Assembly (NCBI GenBank): GCA_013400155.1 | Contig: VXBM01000781.1 | Span: 1-64,000 of the forward strand | Source of the DNA: Helopsaltes ochotensis | Taxonomy: Eukaryota > Chordata > Aves > Passeriformes > Locustellidae | DNA length: 64,000 bases | Direction: 5' to 3' | Shown here: one piece after another, positions 60,260 through 64,000 of the stretch | Layout: the number at the start of each line of letters is the position of its first letter | How positions within the stretch are numbered: position 1 is the stretch's first letter | Translations under genes and position numbers: made by a program | Notes under the pieces: generated by a model | Told to the model about the DNA's origin: nothing | The model's database searches: none | The model's input: only the letters and a program-made list of their open reading frames with translations

Positions 60260-62907
60260 ACAAAACGAAGAAGAAGCCCTTTTAGAGTCAGTTCTGAATG
60301 ACATTAACTGAAGGAACACAACACCGAAAGAATATCTCTGGGATTTGGAAAAAACATAAATGCAAGCTGAAATGCAGCAGTTGGTATAACCTACACACCT
60401 GGTAAGACAACTTATTCCCCATTCTACTTTCTGCTAAAAGCAAAATTTTTCAAATCACCAAGAGTTTATGTGCTGGCTAATTATGAAGCATGGTGTATTT
60501 TCAGTGTCCATTGGAAGCAAGAGCACAGGAGAAGAAATGTCACTTTTCTACTATGACAGTAAGAAGGAGTTATGCATTTATAAAAAAGGATATTAGTATT
60601 GGCTCTGTTAGGTCACATTACCAGGACTTTATTGAGTGAGAGTCTTGAAGTCAGCCAGAGTGAATGGGCAGCAGCCAGCTGAAGGTGGGCTGCCAGCTTG
60701 ATTTGGCAGAAAACCAATGCTTTCTGCACTGGTTAAATTGAGTTTTTTAATGCAGAGCTGGAGCTATGAGACCGGAGCTTCTAGAGAGATGTAAGCTCAC
60801 TGCTTATTTGTATTTCATGTCTCTGAATATTTTCTACAGATGAAATAACATTAAACAGGCTAACACCTGTAAATCATGCCCTCTTTCATATTTTGGAGGA
60901 TTAAGGTATATATTCTGAGGGTGAGTTGGCCTTGATACTCTTCAGAGGTGTTTTTAACCCACCTGATTTTCTTTTATAACTTATCTTCGCACCATCTACC
61001 CCCAGCAGTCAGATTGGAATACCTTTAGATGGAACAGAGAAAAATTGATTTCCTTGGGAATTTGCATTTATTTTACTGAATGTAAGGCCTAAAATAATTC
61101 ATAGAATGTGCTTTGTAAAATCTTTTTACTACAAGTATTTAATTTTATCATTGAATTGAGCCGTGCATATACATAAGAAATATTTTGCAAAGAGACATTC
61201 AGTGAACCCTGAGAGATTCAGTATTCAGTAAATTCATTCCTTTGGTAGAAAACAGCTAGCAAAATTTGACATAATCCATTTTAAAACTCATAGTTTATGT
61301 AAAGACTGAAAAAAAAATTATAGCTATTTCTAAGGAGATTTTACAGTCAAAACTTAACCCTAACAAAAGTAACAGATTTTAATATCAATTTTCTCCTCCT
61401 TCCCCGTAACTTTAAAAGAAATCTGTTGCAGGTAGATTTTTAGGGTCTCAGTCCATCATACAAAATATCAAGGTCACCATGACACTGAAGTTGGAACTCG
61501 GAATGGAGAGAACCAATAAGCACCATATATCAGTGTCTCAAGTCTAAACCCCATTCAGTATTTCATAGTGCATACGGCAAAATTGGCTCCTCAGCCAGTT
61601 GCCTGGATTCTTGTCCACCCTCAAAAACTTTTGCTGCCACTCCAGAGATACTAGCCATTCCTTGAATGCTGTTTATCAATAGACTCTTAATATAAATACA
61701 AACCTCGTCCCTTAATTAGTCAGAGACTTTAATTAAAAGAGGCTCTTTCCTGCTAAAATATCTTTCAATCTGCCATTGTTGTCAGTGGAAAGGGAGAACT
61801 GAGTTGAATGCATTCACCTTACCTGCATGAGGAAATAGATGCTTTTAAAATGCAGTCACTAGACCATTTTGGTTAGCTGTTTCCTTTGAGTGACAGCTAA
61901 AATATTTTTTATAGGTGGATTTAAATTAAAATCTTATATACATAAGGACTATAAAAGTTTTATATGCATATACAGGACTTCCCTTGAAACCAGGAATTCT
62001 GCTTGTGCAGTACCTTAACCTGTGGAAGGTATTTGTCCACCTGAAACCAAGAGACCAATTTACCTTTCAAAACGTTCCCTTTCATGGATCTTATAGTGGC
62101 TTTAATGGTGTGCTGACATGTTAGATACACCCATGCATTTTAACTAACATTTTAAGAACACCCATATAGTTTAACTTCAAAAACCTCACTTCAAGAGAGT
62201 TGTACTGCTCAAAGCAATCTATTTCATTTTATTCAGTAAAGTCCAGTTTCTGAAATATAAAAGTTATATGATGCAAACAGTGAGATATGAGTTTTCTGTT
62301 ATTTCTTTAAAACACTACTGGTTCACAATAATAGCTAAAATGCAATTCTTTCTATACTTGCAACTGTTGATAAGGTAGAGATACTTGGTATTTTCTGCTG
62401 CTCTGAAACAAACAAAAGAGAAATCAAAGTATTTCTTGATGTGTGGATTGGACTCTTGTACAAAATGCTTTCATATATTTGGTCATTTAAGGAAGCAGCA
62501 AACACCCACTTAAAATCAGCTGGTAACTGCTTTCTGCTGAATGACTCATGCTGCAAATCAGTGGGCCTTATTGTTGAGACTTCAGCTTCTAATTTTTTTT
62601 CTCAAGTTGCTCTGAGTGTTCAGAGGTGAGCCCAAGAAGTCTGGCTATATATATCAGGTGTTGTTTGATGCTATCTGTTTTTATGAGACAATGGATGACT
62701 TTACAGGTGTCATCCACATTGCTGTTGATGGCAGGAAACAGCTATTTTCTCCTATTCATCTCCTCTCACTACCTTTTCCATCAGTCTCTCCACTGAGCAG
62801 TAATTCAGTTACCTTCAGCAACAGGAAAGGTAACAGTTTACCAGAACAGGTGTGTTGGGATGTGGATTGGCGTAAGAGGGCTTCAATATTTTTATCTCAG
62901 GATACAA
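60258..62907. other. Non-coding stretch, no gene seen
   Basis: Unique AT-rich DNA. A block at about 61700-61935 carries TTAATTAG, TTTAATTAAAAG and TGACAGCTAAAAT cores typical of, but not specific to, homeodomain and TALE factor sites. No gene or transposon recognised. Confidence 0.5.
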
Positions 62908-62912
62908 GTGTG

Positions 62913-62943
<31 letters not shown>

Positions 62944-62962
62944 GTACACACACACATATATA
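62908..62962. repeat. (TA)n/(CA)n compound microsatellite
   Basis: GTG is followed by about 12 TA units, TTTATATATG, then TACACACACACA and TATATATA. It is probably polymorphic. The isoleucine/tyrosine-rich frames here are translations of the repeat. Confidence 0.95.
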
Positions 62963-63454
62963 AGCATTCACAAGTGTATGGATATATTTGGTGTGTATGT
63001 GTGTTTAAAACACACAGAACCTCCACACCACTCAGAAGGATGCACACATGGCAGCAGTGACTGGGACAACCCCCAGGCTCCTGGCAGATCAATGAGAGAT
63101 TTTCCCTCAGGTACCAAATATGAAAGGGGTTTGCTACTTTGTCTCCCTTAACAGATGGAGTCACTTGCCTGCTTTCAGCATGGACACTAGCCCTCTTCAA
63201 GCTGCCTGTCAGCCAGCACTCCAGTCCCTAGAAGTGAGAAGCATCAGAACAGAAGCATCTGTTTGAGTCAAAATCAAAGACCCTCTCTAACCAGCCTGCA
63301 GCAGACCGAGCTTTTCCTCTTTGACTCTCCCTCCTGTAAGGGCAGTGCAGTAGAATCCTCTTTCTTTAGCTGCTGAAATCATTTGCACCATCACAATTAG
63401 AGCTTAAACCCATTAAATTATTTCAGAGTGACAAGATATGCTGTCCCTTTGTAT
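62963..63454. other. Unique spacer
   Basis: Sequence between the microsatellite and LTR3. No recognised gene or repeat; short frames on both strands overlap. Confidence 0.5.
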
Positions 63455-64000
63455 TGAAAGGGTTTTGGTGGTGGGTGGGCTGCAGAGGTGGTTTCAGTGA
63501 AAAGACACCAGGAGCTGCTCCATGTCACACAGTACCAGTTCCAGACAGCTCTGAGACAGATTTGTCACTGCCCAAAGCTGAGCTCATTAGTGACCCTGCA
63601 GTACCTCATAGAAGAGCAGGTGGAGATGCCTTGAAGAAAGACAAAGCCTGCAGAGAGGCCATGCTGGAGCTGTAGCACACAGATAGAACCCAGCGTAGGA
63701 GCAGGTTTTCAGGCAGGACCTGTGACACATGGGGACCCAAGGGCAGTTCCTGAAGGACTCCACCCGATTGTAAAGGACTCATGCTGGAGCAGTTCTTTGA
63801 GAACTCCATCCTGTGGGAAGGACCCACACAGGAGAAAGCTGTCAAGAATGGTATCCTGTAGGAGCAACTCCATGTGGGAGCAAGGGAACAGTGTGAGAAG
63901 GAAAGAATGGCATACACAAAGTGTTCAAAACTGACCATAACCACCATTACTGATTTATGTGGTCTGCTAAGGGGAGGAGAGAAAAAACTCAGCAGTGATT
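63455..64000 (+). mobile_element. ERVL-like LTR, truncated by window end (LTR3)
   Basis: From AAAGGGTTTTGGTGGTGGG it follows the family order of LTR1. A CAGTGAAAAGACACCAGGAG block is followed by a GACAGATTTGTCACTGCCCA block. Then come several degenerate units with GTGGGA/GGACCCA(C/T) and CTGGAGCAG, including ACTCATGCTGGAGCAG, GTGGGAAGGACCCACAC and ATGTGGGAGCAAGGG. The terminal sequence here is AACTGACCATAACCACCATT. The polyadenylation part would lie beyond 64000. The 5' part is shortened or diverged. Open frames on both strands are repeat translations. Confidence 0.8.

Noticed and set aside
60119..60301. Lysine-rich 60-codon frame
   Set aside because: It is the translation of a poly-A tract.

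Overview
The window looks like nuclear DNA of a bird, most likely a passerine. It is AT-rich and has no operon-like or compact coding structure. It contains several CR1 LINE 3' ends with the avian ATTCTATG-type terminus, and several LTRs that I recognise from passerine genomes: an ERVL-like family with GTGGGA/CCATGGGG-type internal motifs, an LTR beginning TGTCCTGGTTTC, and an LTR beginning TGTCTTGG. Family names are from memory and were not searched. I found no protein-coding gene, tRNA or rRNA that I can support. The open frames are short (about 60-130 codons), lie inside repeats, or run through assembly gaps. The window is therefore intergenic, or the interior of a very large intron.

Layout. 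1-73: 16-bp minisatellite cut by the window edge. 74-7085: repeat-poor DNA. 7086-8420: a CR1 split by an ERVL-like LTR (LTR1, + strand). About 8693-9049: a probable ERVK-like LTR (- strand). 11288-11690: CR1. 14488-14582: (TTTTC)n running into a 900-bp gap. 17641-17703: poly-T followed by (GTT)n. About 23344-23405: short LTR remnant. 29581-29682: CR1. 35532 to about 36500: LTR2 (- strand, same family as LTR1). 37921-38145: CR1. 39392-39983: nearly complete solo LTR of another family (- strand). 43246-43308: CR1 tail. 45464-46140: possible coding relic. 46377-48835: a 1,032-bp segment present twice on either side of a 395-bp gap, with an LTR that continues to 49350. About 50930-51420: possible unrecognised LTR or promoter-like block. 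60158-60257: very long poly-A. 62908-62962: (TA)n/(CA)n. About 63455-64000: LTR3, again the LTR1 family, cut by the window edge.

The annotation is mainly repeat history. Insertions are solo LTRs or LTR fragments with no recognisable gag, pol or env, so none could be autonomous here. The strongest structural signal is the near-identical duplication flanking the gap at 47.4 kb, which is most simply an assembly false duplication. I did not find evidence for a new biological system. Candidate regulatory (conserved non-coding) blocks are flagged only as inference.
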